Positions 48,801-60,139 of a DNA stretch of 64,000 nt are shown here, in pieces; the stretch's first letter is position 1, and the number at the start of each line of letters is the position of its first letter. This DNA is from Rutidosis leptorrhynchoides (Eukaryota > Streptophyta > Magnoliopsida > Asterales > Asteraceae), in the NCBI RefSeq assembly GCF_046630445.1, contig NC_092333.1:6134501-6198500 (forward strand), given 5' to 3'. The position numbers and the translations under genes were made by a program. The notes beneath the pieces are model-generated. The model had not been told where the DNA came from. It ran no database searches and saw only the letters and a program-made list of their open reading frames with translations.

Positions 48801-51518
48801 ATGCACCGAGCAAAACGTTCACCACCTTTCATACGTTCACCACCTGTAACTCGATCAAGACATCTAGCAAATATTGTCGCCGTTGATTTTTCTTTAGAAT
48901 CGTCATCTAGTCGAACAAGAACTCCAACTCAAATTTCCGATAATCCATCTTTTGAACCCGACTTCACAATTAAGAACCCGGAGCATATTCAAGGACAATT
49001 CCAAGATCCTGAACCACTAATTATTCCTCCTGAGCCACAAACCATTAAATCAGAATCTTCTAGTGATTTGTATTCAACAAATTCAATTATGGAAGTAACG
49101 GAACCTCTAAGTATGGAAGATCGAATGAGAGCCACACGCACGGGCCGAGGTCACGCCTTTATTAAGCCAGAAGTTAATGCGCCAGATTATGAAATCAAAG
49201 GACAAATTCTACACATGGTAACTAACCAATGCCAATTCAGTGGTGCACCGAATGAAGATCCTAACGAACACCTTCGTACGTTTAAAAGAATTTGTACACT
49301 ATTCAAAATCCGAGAAGTGGAAGATGAGCAGATCTATCTCATGTTGTTTCCCTGGACTTTAAAGGGAGAAGCCAAAGATTGGTTAGAATCGTTACCTGAA
49401 GGGGCGATTGACACATGGGATGTTTTAGTTGAAAAATTTCTTAAACAATTCTTTCCGGCATCCAAAGCCGTGAGACTTCAAGGAGAAATTGTTACGTTCG
49501 CGCAAAAGCCAAATGAAACTCTATATGAGGCGTGGACAAGATTTGGAAAGTTGTTGAGAGGATGTCCTCAACACGGTTTAGACACTTATCAAATAGTACA
49601 AATATTCTACCAAGGTGTCAACGTTGCTACACGAAAAGACATCGACATAACAGCTGGTGGTTCCATTATGAAGAAAACCGCAACTGAAGCTTACAAAATT
49701 ATTGATAACACAGCTTCCCACTCTCATGAGTGGCACCAAGAAAAAGATATTTTTCGTTCATCTAAAGTGGCTAGAGCCGATTCTAGCCATGACTTTGATT
49801 CCGTTTCAGCAAAAATAGATGCTTTCGAAAGACGAATGGAAAAGATGAATAAAGATATTCACGCAATACGAATCAGTTGTGAGCTATGCGGTGGACCACA
49901 CTTATTGAAAGATTGTCACATTGAACCAACATTGGAACAACGAGAGAATGTTTCCTATATGAACCAAAGGCCTGGAAATAATTATCAAAATAATTATCAA
50001 CCGCCAAAGCTAAACTTCAATCGAAATCAAAACATTCTTTACAATCCAAAAGGACCCGACAATAACTCGTATAACCAACAAGGTCCGAATAACCAACCAA
50101 CTCAAAACAACACTTTCAATCAACAAAGACCTGGCTTGTATAAACCACCACAACAAACCGAAGAGAAAAAGTCAAATCTGGAAGAAGTGGTATTTAAGCT
50201 AGTTGAATCTCAAACACAATTTATTGAAACTCAAACTCAAACGAATGAGAGGTTTGATCAGTCATTTAGAACTCAACAAGCTTCTATTTTGAATCTAGAA
50301 AAACAAGTAGGTACTCTTGTTAGATTGATGAGTGAAAGGAAACAAGGAAAGCTACCGAGTAATACTGAAGTAAATCCTCGGAATGAAAATGTTAATATGG
50401 TTTCAACAAATTCTGAAAAACCAGCATCAGAAGATGGGAAGGTTTTAGATGAGAGTAACAATGAAGAAGTTACACCACCACCACCCGAGTATGTAAAGCC
50501 AGTGGTGGCACCATACAAACCACCCATCCCGTTTCCAAGAAAAGGAGTTGAGTATGAGCAAGTGATAGGTAATAAAGATTGTGATACCTCTGGAAAGAAG
50601 AAGAAGAAAAAGAATAAGAAAGTACAAGAAACAAAAGCCGTAGAAGTAAACCCGGTGAAGACAGTTCCACCAAAACCTCCTCCTAGGATAGGTGATCCGG
50701 GTGAATTTATTGTTCCTTGTCTACTTAGTGATTGTGTCATGTATGATGCACTAGCAGATTTAGGTGCAAGTGTAAGTGTTATGCCTCTTTCATTATATAA
50801 GAGATTAGGAGTAGGTAAGTTAAGTCCAACGAATATGAGTGTTCGACTCTTTGATCAAACCATTAAACACCCAGTTGGAATTGTTGACAACCTACCCGTT
50901 CAAGTAGGCAATTTAACCTTTCTAGTCGAATTTATTGTCATTGACATAGAAGAGGACCCAAACATTCCTCTAATTTTAGGTCGGCCATTCTTAGCGTCCA
51001 CCAAGGCGTTATTTGATGTAGGAAATGGAAGAATGACACTTAAAAGTGGTGACAAATCGATCACCTTTATGATTCGAAAGTCTAAATCTCCACCAGCCAA
51101 AACCGTTGAACCAGTAAAAACAATTGGTAAGAACCATGTGCTTTTACCAACTCCAACGGTAATACTTAGCAATAATGAAACGCCTAAGTGTGGGGAAAAT
51201 GAAGTAACACCTAATGATGACATGATAACAAAGAACCCCGTTGTTGATACGAAATTAAATGATCCCGTTATTAATAGTTCAATGAAGAAACTTATTAAAC
51301 GGATTCGCGATGCTAGAACCAAGGGGAACTTTAAGTTATGTAACCGGTTAGTATCCAATCTATCACCTAAAGAAAAGGAGAAACTAGTTGAAATTGTGGA
51401 TATTACACAGGAATCCGACCAATGGCTTAAAGAAAAAGTCACGGATATGCATGTTGATTATGGACCAAGAGAAATTAACGGTGAAGTTAATCACAATTTT
51501 GACACCACGGCTACCTAA
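48801..51518 (+). CDS. Gag-protease polyprotein of element G (905 aa), without RT
   Basis: The ATG at 48801 starts MHRAKRSPPFIRSPPVTRSR. The retrotransposon gag domain covers about residues 125-300 (MLFPWTLKGEAKDWLESL, DTWDVLVEKFLKQFFPASKA, RGCPQHGLDTYQIVQIFY). The knuckle CELCGGPHLLKDC is at about 360-372, and an Asn/Gln/Pro-rich linker follows. Residues about 490-520 (FRTQQASILNLEKQVGTL) form a helix. A Lys run (GKKKKKKNKK, about 598-608) comes before the aspartic protease (ALADLGASVSVMPLSLYKRL, active Asp about 653; later PLILGRPFLASTKALFDVG). The last 150 residues (MKKLIKRIRDARTKGNF...EVNHNFDTTAT) have no match I know. The N-terminal half is nearly that of element H, whereas the protease half is a different type. 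The protein is likely made as RNA-binding coat plus protease. Confidence 0.92.
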   Translation: MHRAKRSPPFIRSPPVTRSRHLANIVAVDFSLESSSSRTRTPTQISDNPSFEPDFTIKNPEHIQGQFQDPEPLIIPPEPQTIKSESSSDLYSTNSIMEVTEPLSMEDRMRATRTGRGHAFIKPEVNAPDYEIKGQILHMVTNQCQFSGAPNEDPNEHLRTFKRICTLFKIREVEDEQIYLMLFPWTLKGEAKDWLESLPEGAIDTWDVLVEKFLKQFFPASKAVRLQGEIVTFAQKPNETLYEAWTRFGKLLRGCPQHGLDTYQIVQIFYQGVNVATRKDIDITAGGSIMKKTATEAYKIIDNTASHSHEWHQEKDIFRSSKVARADSSHDFDSVSAKIDAFERRMEKMNKDIHAIRISCELCGGPHLLKDCHIEPTLEQRENVSYMNQRPGNNYQNNYQPPKLNFNRNQNILYNPKGPDNNSYNQQGPNNQPTQNNTFNQQRPGLYKPPQQTEEKKSNLEEVVFKLVESQTQFIETQTQTNERFDQSFRTQQASILNLEKQVGTLVRLMSERKQGKLPSNTEVNPRNENVNMVSTNSEKPASEDGKVLDESNNEEVTPPPPEYVKPVVAPYKPPIPFPRKGVEYEQVIGNKDCDTSGKKKKKKNKKVQETKAVEVNPVKTVPPKPPPRIGDPGEFIVPCLLSDCVMYDALADLGASVSVMPLSLYKRLGVGKLSPTNMSVRLFDQTIKHPVGIVDNLPVQVGNLTFLVEFIVIDIEEDPNIPLILGRPFLASTKALFDVGNGRMTLKSGDKSITFMIRKSKSPPAKTVEPVKTIGKNHVLLPTPTVILSNNETPKCGENEVTPNDDMITKNPVVDTKLNDPVINSSMKKLIKRIRDARTKGNFKLCNRLVSNLSPKEKEKLVEIVDITQESDQWLKEKVTDMHVDYGPREINGEVNHNFDTTAT

Positions 51519-53881
51519 GTGTGGGGAGATTCAAATGTTCTAAAAAGAAAATGCTATCTAGAGTTAGTTGTTCTGTTCTCGTGTAGTTCCGAGAATGGAA
51601 CCCGATTGGTCTTTTCCGCTAGCAGACACTAAAGAACTAGTTTTCTCCCTCCATTCTGAATTTTTGTTTTGTAGGTTTTTTTATGAAATTAATATGCATT
51701 TTAATTTAAGAATTTAAAAACAAAAATTTACTTTATTTCATTAAGTTGAAAAAAAATGATTTCTAAAATTCGTCGTGAGTTGAAGATTAGGCCGTTGAGC
51801 CGAAATTACTTTACCCGAGGGCGGGGCGAAAATTTTTTTCATCATTATTTTTAATTTTATTGATTTAAAGTATGCCAAAAAAAAAATATATTTGATTTTA
51901 TAAATTTTTGAACGTGGGGTAATATACCCAACTTTAAAAATATGTATATATGTTCGTATTTTATCATGTAAACAACAGGGTAAAACAACGCACTTTCAAA
52001 GACTAACATTAAGTTCAGCAAAAGGTACTGATTTTGACGACAAGATGCAAAACAACAAATGTGATATAATAAATGAAGGAATGAACGATGAGGCGCGCCA
52101 TCTATCATTCGACGAGCTTTGTAATTACAAACTGGGTATTTTTAATCACTTTTCTACACTAATCACCCTCATGAATTAATAATTATAGTCTGATTTCATG
52201 CAAATGAGGGCATTGCATGATCTCAAGTGTGGGGAAGGGTTATAAATTCTCTCGGGTTTATACTTGGCTTATTTTCTAAATATTATGAAAATTTTAAAAT
52301 TTTTTAACTAAATGAATTCAAAATCATGTTTATACATATTTATGAACGATAAAACTAGGTGTTAATGCCGAAATTATCGTTACCTCGGAAAGGACATAAA
52401 TTGAGAAACAACCTAAAATGCTTGAATTCATTTAAAATGGAATAAAGGAGAATAAAAAGGCAAAGAAAGAAACTAAGTGTGGGGAGAATGTACCAAGTTA
52501 TTCAATTAAAAATTATCTATCACATATCTTTGTACAAGATTATTGCAGGTACTTTTGTTTTGGATGATACTAATCAGTTTTACCCGGTTTACTGTAATAT
52601 ATTTGAAAGAAAGATGAATCTACACGATGAATCAATTCCATCATTAAAAGGAAGTAAAGTCTTCCGAAAAAGACACGCGCTTCTTGATTTAGGTCAAGAA
52701 GTTGTCGTCCAGACCAGCTGTAGGTTGACGAAAAATCTAGAAAAGTCATTCTAAAATCAGCAGGAAATCCACGGACCTCAGCATCAAACAGGGTCGCCAA
52801 GTGGTCAGATTTATCCTAACCATGAGAAGGATTTATCTCGTACAATGGGGAGGCACCGTGCAAATTAGCTTGATAAGACTAATGAATCAGATCCCCAGAA
52901 AGGATAATCTCCTTAAAGATTAAAAATCAGCTTTTAAGACTGATATTACTCAATCCTTGAGATTGACCTTAAAGATTGAGAATTCAAACTCATGGAATTC
53001 AATGATATCTAAACTCGAGCTTGAACGAGAAAATATTTTGATCAAAAATACAAACCGATTTGTTTTCTGAAAACCCATTTTCAATGCGTTCATTACCATT
53101 GAACGTAAAATCCTAGGAATTCACCTGGAATTCATTAGGTCACCTGAACCAAATCGGGTGTCAACCGTAAGAACGGTGGTTGCATAGCATGGTCGGAGAC
53201 AGGACCTTGTGCCAGACCGAAAAATCATAGGATGATCTTTACTATCGCTCCTACCAAGGATAGTTCTAGCATCCGACACGTTAAAAGACCATAATCATCT
53301 GCATGTCACGGGACATTGCCTTAACAGTTTCTTGTTCATCGCTTTCCTTTACAACCGGACGGTAGTTTACCGAAAGATAATATACGGAACAAGTAAACTG
53401 GATGTGTACTTTCCGATACCGGGATAGCAGTGGATTACACGAACCTAAAAGTTTTAGCCAAAATATTGATCCACAAATATATTTTGCAACACCGATGATG
53501 GATCAAATCAGAAAACTTGTCTAGGGTAAAATCTAGCTTGAATTTTCAAAAGATCAAATGTTTTCATAAAGATCCAATTTCCTTAAAGGATCTAAATTTT
53601 TATAGTCATGTGGGACTGTAAACCGCCTTTCAAATGTGCACTTTGCTTTGGAAACCGAAAGTAAATCGGCTATTTGATTGCAAGTGTCGTTGTCCTAAAC
53701 CCAAGGCAACTGTGGATGACACACCCACCTTTAACCATATCGTTACTATCATTGTTTATACCGCTCTATCAAAATCACTGATGTACAAAGTGTGAAGAAT
53801 AAAGAAGTGATTCGTGTGATGTATTATATTATTTCAAGACTGTATTGCTTGAGGACAAGCAACGCTCAAGTGTGGGGATAT
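51519..53881 (+). mobile_element. 3' noncoding region of element G
   Basis: It starts right after the gag-protease stop with GTGTGGGGA and ends with the presumed polypurine tract CAAGTGTGGGGATAT at 53867. The motif AAGTGTGGGGA occurs at 51186 (inside the CDS), 51517, 52225, 52475 and 53868. The stem-loop at 52166-52210 and the AACATTAAGTTCAGC, GGAATGAACGATG and GCTTGAGGACAAGCAA phrases match element E1. A 91-codon frame (52479-52754) lacks a counterpart in E1 beyond the GGAAGTAAAGTCTT phrase, so I do not call it a gene. Confidence 0.7.
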
Positions 53882-55702
53882 TGATAAGGCTAAAAAGGAA
53901 CATATATTTCATAGCAAAATCCCCCAAGAAAGACAAGATTTTAGTTGCAATTGTTCCATTTTCAAGTAATATTCGTTTATTTTAAATAAGTGCGAAGACA
54001 AAAGGCGAAAACGACGAATTGAAGACACAAAGGTCCAAAAAGCTCAAAAGTACAAGATACAATCAAAAAGGTTCAAATTATTGATGAGGAACGTCTAAAA
54101 ATGACAAGAGTACAAGTTACAAAACGCAAAGTACAAAATATAAAATTGTACGCAAGGACGTTCAATAATCCGGAACCGGGACCAGAGTCAACTCTCAACG
54201 CTCGACGCAACGGTGTAAAAATTACGAGTCAACTATGCACAAGAATAAAATATAATATTTAAATAATTCATAATAAGAATAATATTAAATAATAAAAAGT
54301 TGTTAATTGAGCATAGTTCAGGGGTCATAAGTGAAAATTCAATTTCTAAATTCGCCTATAAAAGGCTTTGTAATCGTAATGTAAAAAAACACCTTTTTCT
54401 ATCTTTTTCTTATTTATCAATATCAATTATCAATATCTATATTCTATATCTCTATCATAATGTTAACTTAATAAGATATAACAATAATCTTAATTTTAAT
54501 TTTAAATTATGATAATAATAAGATTTATGATAGAGATCGTTTGAGTGTGTAAGTCGAAATTCTGTCCGTGTAACGCTACGCTATTTTTAATCATTGTAAG
54601 TTATGTTCAACCTTTTTACATTAATGTATCGTAACTAAGTTATTATTATGCTTATTTGAGCCGAAGTAATCGTGATGTTGGGCTAAAATATTAAGAAGGG
54701 GTTATTGAACTTTGGACCATAATTAAGGTTTGGGCAAAAGACCGACACTTGTGGAAATTGAACTATTGACTATTAATAGATGGGGGGTATTGTCTAATTG
54801 AGTGACAACTCATTGGAGTCTGTCGAACCTATCTTCAAATTAATTAACCTAATAATTAATAATGATTATGGTTGTCCTATTTAGTGATGTTCATATGGAA
54901 TCTGTTATAATCATTTAATTAATCAATTGGGTTGGGTAATTGATTATTCATTCTGATCAAGTGGATGAATTAATATTCATAAACTAATTAAAACATGGGT
55001 GGATTACATACAGTGATAACTGGTGTAATTGTTGACAGAAGTGATAACTGCGTCACAGTTTAAATCCTTAATCAGTTGGAATATTTGACTTCGGGTATAA
55101 GGGTAATTTGACGAGGATACTCGCACTTTATTTTTATGACCGATGGACTATTATGGACAAAAACCAGATAGACGTATCAAATAAACCAGGACAAAGGACA
55201 ATTAACCCATGGTAATAAATTAAAATCAACACGTCAAACATCATGATTACGGAAGTTTAAATAAGCATAATTCTTTTATTATATTTCTCATCGTATCTTT
55301 ATTTACTGTCATTTTATTACTCGCAATTTTATTTACTGTCATTTTATTTATTGTCATTATTTTACGCACTTTAATTATCGTCATTTATCTTTACGCTTAA
55401 AATATAGAATCGACAAACCGGTCATTAAACGGTAAAACCCCCCTTTTATAATAATATTACTACTTATATAATTATATATATTTTGTATAAATATAGTTAA
55501 AAATATAGTAAGTATCACCAGCTCCCTGTGGAACGAACCGGACTTACTAAAAACTACACTACTCTACGATTAGGTACACTGCCTATAGTGTTGTAGCAAG
55601 GTTTAGGTATATCCCATCCGTAAATTAATAAAACTTGTGTCATATTTTGTAGTATTTTGTATTAAAAATAATACTATTTCGTACCCTCACGCTACATCAT
55701 CA
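53882..55702 (+). repeat. 3' LTR of element G (1,821 bp)
   Basis: Same length as the 5' LTR and no difference noticed. It ends CATCATCA before GAATA. Confidence 0.93.
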
Positions 55703-56730
55703 GAATACATGTATAATACAATATGAGTTAGTTAGGATATGATTAATATAGATTTGTTACCAATTTTCACGTAGCTACAACAAGAAAAATTATCCAATCT
55801 TGTTTTACCCATAACTTCTTCGTTTTAAATCCGTTTTGAGTGATTCAAGTTGCTATGGTTTCATATTGAACTTAAGTTTATGAATATAAACATAAAAAGT
55901 ATAAGTTTATAGTCAGAAATACAGATTACAAGTCGTTTTTGTAAAGGTAGTCATTTCAGTCGAAAGAACGACGTCTAGATGACCATTTTGGAAAACATAC
56001 TTCCACTTTGAGTTTAACCATGATTTTTGGATATAGTTTCATGTTCATAAGAAAAATAATTTTCCCAGAAGAACAACTTTTAAATCAAAGTTTATCATAG
56101 TTTTTAATTAACTAACCCAAAACAGCCCGCGGTGTTACTACGACGGCGTATATCCGGTTTTACGGTGTTTTTCGTGTTTTAAGGTTTTAAATCATTAAGT
56201 TAGCATATCATATAGATATAGAACATGTGTTTAGTTGATTTTAAAAGTCAAATTATAAGGATTAACTTTGTTTTCAAACAAGTTTAGAATTAACTAAACT
56301 ATGTTCTAGTGATAACATGTTCAAATCTTCGAATAAGATAGTTATACATATATGAATCGAATGATGTTATGAACATCATTACTACCTCAATTTTAATAGG
56401 TAAACCTACTAGAAATGATGAAAAAATAACGTGAGCTTCAAAGGATCTTTGATGGCTTGGAAGTTCTTGAAATAGAATCATGACACACAAAAAAGTTCAA
56501 GTAAGATTATTACTCGAATTAAGATAGTTATAGTTATAGAAATTGAATCAAAGCTTGAATATGAATATTACTTTGATTTAGAAAGATAACCTACTGTAAA
56601 TAACAAAGGTTTCTTGATCTTAGATGATTGCTTGGAATGAATTAGGAAACTTGGAAGTAAACTTGTAAACTTGGAAGTGTTCTTGATGTGTTCTTGAGTA
56701 ATTGTTTTTATGATGATTATAGGTAATAAC
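55703..56730 (-). repeat. LTR I, right part
   Basis: The continuation of the LTR interrupted by G. It includes the CG-rich patch CCCGCGGTGTTACTACGACG near 56127. No frame is supported. It is interrupted at 56731 by element H, whose target duplication is presumably ATAAC (56726-56730); the second copy would lie outside the window. Confidence 0.6.
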
Positions 56731-58714
56731 TGATAATGCTAAAAACGAACATATATTTCATAGCATTATTCCTTAAGAAAGACAAGATTTTAGTTGGTAT
56801 TGTTCGATTTACAAGCGATATTCGTTTAAATTTTAAAAAGAGAAGATAAAAAGCAGATTCGACAAATTGAAGACAAAAAGGTCCAAAGAGCTAAAAAGTA
56901 CAAGATACAATTAAAAAGGTTCAAAATATTGATGAGGAACGTCTCAAAATGACAAGAGTACAAGTTACAAAACGCAAAGTACGCGATTTAAAATAATACG
57001 CGGGGACGTCCGAAAATCCGGAACCGGGACCTGAGCCAAGAAGAAACGCCCGACGCAACGGACCAAAAATATCTAGTCTACTATGCACAAGAATATAATA
57101 TAATATATATATAATTATATATAATTATATATTATATATATTATTATTATTATATTACGTCGGCAAGAAGAAAACAAAGTAGTTGGCTGAATCCAGGGTG
57201 GCCATGCGACTCGCATGGCCAGAAGCACAAAATCATGCGAGTCGCATGGTGTGAGATTGCTGGTCAGGTCCTATATAAAGCCAGTTTTCTGCCGAGTTTT
57301 ACACACAAAATTTACATCTCTCTCTCAATATATAAGTAATATATATTTATAATTTATATTTTAATTTTAATTATAATTCTAATAATAAGGGTATGTTAGC
57401 GAATGTTGTAAGGGTGTAAGTCGAAATTCTGTCCGTGTAACGCTACGCTATTTTTAATCATTGTAAGTTATGTTCAACCTTTTTACATTAATGTCTCATA
57501 GCTAAGTTATTATTATGCTTGTTTAAAACGAAGTAATCATGATGTTGGGCTAATTACTAAAATTGGGTAATTGGGCTTTGTACCATAATTGGGGTTTGGA
57601 TAAAAGAACGACAGTTGTGGAAACTAGACTATGGGCTATTAATGGGCTTTATATTTGTTTAACTAAATGAAAGTTTGTTAATGTTAATATAAAGATTTAC
57701 AATTGGGCGTCCCTATAAATTACCATATACACTCGATCGGACACGATGGGCGGGGTATTTATATGTACGAATAATCGTTCATTTAACCGGACACGGGAAT
57801 GGATTAATAGCCACTAGAATAATTAAAACAGGGGTGAAATTACATTCAAGGGTAATTGGTGTAATTGTTAACAAAGTAGTAAAACCTTGGTTTACACGCA
57901 GTCGATAACCTGGTGTATTCATTAAACAAAGTATTAAAACCTTGTTACAATTCGAATCCCCAATTAGTTGGAATATTTAACTTCGGGTATAATAATAATT
58001 TGTCAAGGACACTTGCAATTTATATTTATGACTGATGGACTGTTATGGACAAAAACCAGACGGACATATTGAATAATCCAGGACAAAGGACAATTAACCC
58101 AAGGGCATAAAACTAAAATCAACACGTCAAACATCATGATTACGGAAGTTTAAATAAGCATAATTCTTTTATTTCATATTTTATTTCCTTTATTTTATAT
58201 TTAATTGCACTTCTAATTATCGCACTTTTATTGTTATTTAATCGCACTTTTAATTATCGTACTTTTAATTATCGCAATTTAATTTTATCGCATTTTTTAT
58301 TATTCGCAATTTCATTATCGTTATTTACTTTACGCTTTAATTTAAAGTCTTGTATTTATTTTATATTTTACATTAGGTTTTAACTGCGACTAAAGTCTTA
58401 AAATCGACAAACCGGTCATTAAACGGTAAAAACCCCCCTTTATAATAATAATATTACCTATATATATATTTGTATTTTTATAAAAGTAAACTAATATAGC
58501 GTTGAGCTTTGTTTAAAGATTTCCCTGTGGAACGAACCGGACTTACTAAAAACTACACTACTGTACGATTAGGTACACTGCCTATAAGTGTTGTAGCAAG
58601 GTTTAAGTATATCCATTCTATAAATAAATAAATATCTTGTGAAAAATTGTATCGTATTTAATAGTATTTCCTAGTAAAATATAAGCTATTTTATATACAC
58701 CTCGTTCGACATCA
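56731..58714 (+). repeat. 5' LTR of element H (1,984 bp)
   Basis: Starts TGATAATGCT and ends GACATCA before the primer site. It has a start stem (56732-56741 pairing with 56761-56770) and TATATAAAG at 57272. The R/U5 from 57412 on is nearly that of LTR G. It contains runs of ATTATCGCACTTTTAATT-like repeats at 58205-58330. Confidence 0.92.
57199..57280 (+). promoter_or_regulatory. Core promoter of LTR H with two dyads upstream of the TATA box
   Basis: A perfect 11-1-11 dyad at 57199-57221 with core CATGCGACTCGCATG and a second copy in the other orientation, CATGCGAGTCGCATG (57234-57248), lie 24 bp upstream of TATATAAAG (57272-57280). The same core with one base fewer in the centre occurs upstream of the TATA-like box of the unrelated LTR A. 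Confidence 0.65.
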
Positions 58715-58722
58715 AGTATTTT

Positions 58723-58740
58723 TGGCGCCGCTGCCGGGGA
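58723..58740 (+). other. Primer-binding site of element H (tRNA-Asp type)
   Basis: TGGCGCCGCTGCCGGGGA, 8 bp after the LTR end. Confidence 0.93.
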
Positions 58741-60139
58741 TGATTCGCCGAAGCGAAACGCCATATTTTTAATTTTTAAGTTATAGTTAGTTTTTGTAAA
58801 ATTTATATTTTTGTTTAAAAATTAAAAAAAATATATATAAAGAAAAAGCTTTTAAAATCGAAAAAAAAAAAAGTATTTTAAATATATTTTAAGTATATTT
58901 TTAAGTTTTTCTTTTATTTTTACAAAATTATAAAGTATTTTAAGTTTATTTTTAGTTTTTAAAATTAAGTTTTATTTTAATTATATATATATTTATATTT
59001 TAAATATAAAACAGAAAAAAGAAAATAAATATTAAATATTACGTGACCTGTCAAATTGAACCTGTCCAGTTGAACCGGTTCAGTTCAGTCATGCGAGTCG
59101 CATGACTCACCCTTTTAAATCATGCGAGTCGCATGAGGGGTCTGACAGGGCCACATCCAAACCCTAATTTCGCATTTATTACGGTTAATATATTATTATT
59201 ATTAATTAAACCCTAAAATTATTAATATTATTATAATTAAGTTTTTACTTTATTTTATTTATATTACTTTTAAACTAGTTTTATTTATTATAAACTTAAT
59301 ACTTTTATTAAAAAATATAAAAATAATATTTTTATAAAATCTAATATTTTTATAACTTTTTATAACTTTTATATTTTGTACCTTTTTAATCGTTGTAGCG
59401 TAATATTTATATTTTTCGCTCATATTTAATTTTAAACTTAGTTTTTGCTATAGTTATTTTTACTCCTATATTTTTAGGCTTTGCCGTAGAATTCCTTAAG
59501 TGCTTTTTCTTTAGACTAAGATTTAGGTGCTTTAGAATTTTGCGACGCCTTTTTAAGTTTTAGTTTCTTTTTAAGTTATTTCCATTTGGGATTTAGTTTT
59601 TCCTGTAAGCTTTAATATTTTTAGACCTTTTACTATGTATCAATTATCATTCCAATTAGTAATTTCAATTTGCGATTATAATTTTAAGTTAGTTGTAGTA
59701 ATAAGGTTAGGTTAGTAAAGTATTTTTAAGTTTTTATAAGTTTCTTTTATTTTTCCGTCGCCTTTTATTTTTCAACCATTTTTCCTTTTTCCACCTTTTT
59801 CGACGAACTCTTTTTCTCTCTTATTTCTCGCTATTCTAGTTTTTAGGACTTAGAATTTTTTCTACTTCTTATCTAAATTTCTTAAAATTACGAAAATTTA
59901 TTTTAAGTGGTTAAATTAATAGACATCAAAATTTTCTGGTTCGTAGTAATAGTTGGATTTGTACGTGGACCGGGTTATTGGAGCCAAACAGTCCTCAATT
60001 ATATTGAGACCAAACGAATCCTGCCCCTCTGCTGCATCTTTTGGCTATTCGAAACGTGGGCAAAATCAGAAAAGTCTATTAATTGGATAACTTATTATAA
60101 TTTTTCTTTCCTTTTTAAAACTAATAGGATATTCAGTGA
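58741..60139 (+). promoter_or_regulatory. Leader of element H
   Basis: A/T-rich leader of 1.4 kb. A pair of dyads with the same CATGCGAGTCGCATG core as in the LTR lies at 59087-59107 (10-1-10) and 59120-59136. The last 320 nt match the leader of G closely. A frame at 59907-60188 overlaps the gag start but begins without ATG, and in G it is broken by a 1 nt deletion, so it is not counted as a gene. Confidence 0.6.

Larger units (their letters stand above)
45778..55702 (+). mobile_element. Element G: complete non-autonomous Athila-type element (gag-protease only), duplication GAATA
   Basis: Two 1,821 bp LTRs (45778-47598 and 53882-55702) with no difference found by eye are flanked by GAATA at 45773-45777 and 55703-55707. 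The interior has the tRNA-Asp primer site, an A-rich leader, one 905-codon gag-protease frame and a 2.4 kb 3' noncoding region. RT, RNase H and integrase are absent, with no relic left. Identical LTRs and intact ends show it moved very recently, so the enzymes must have come from another element. Element H, whose leader and gag N-terminus are very similar, is a candidate type of helper. Confidence 0.93.

Noticed and set aside
52479..52754. 91-codon frame in the 3' region of G
   Set aside because: It is not kept in the homologous region of E1 and has no known domain.
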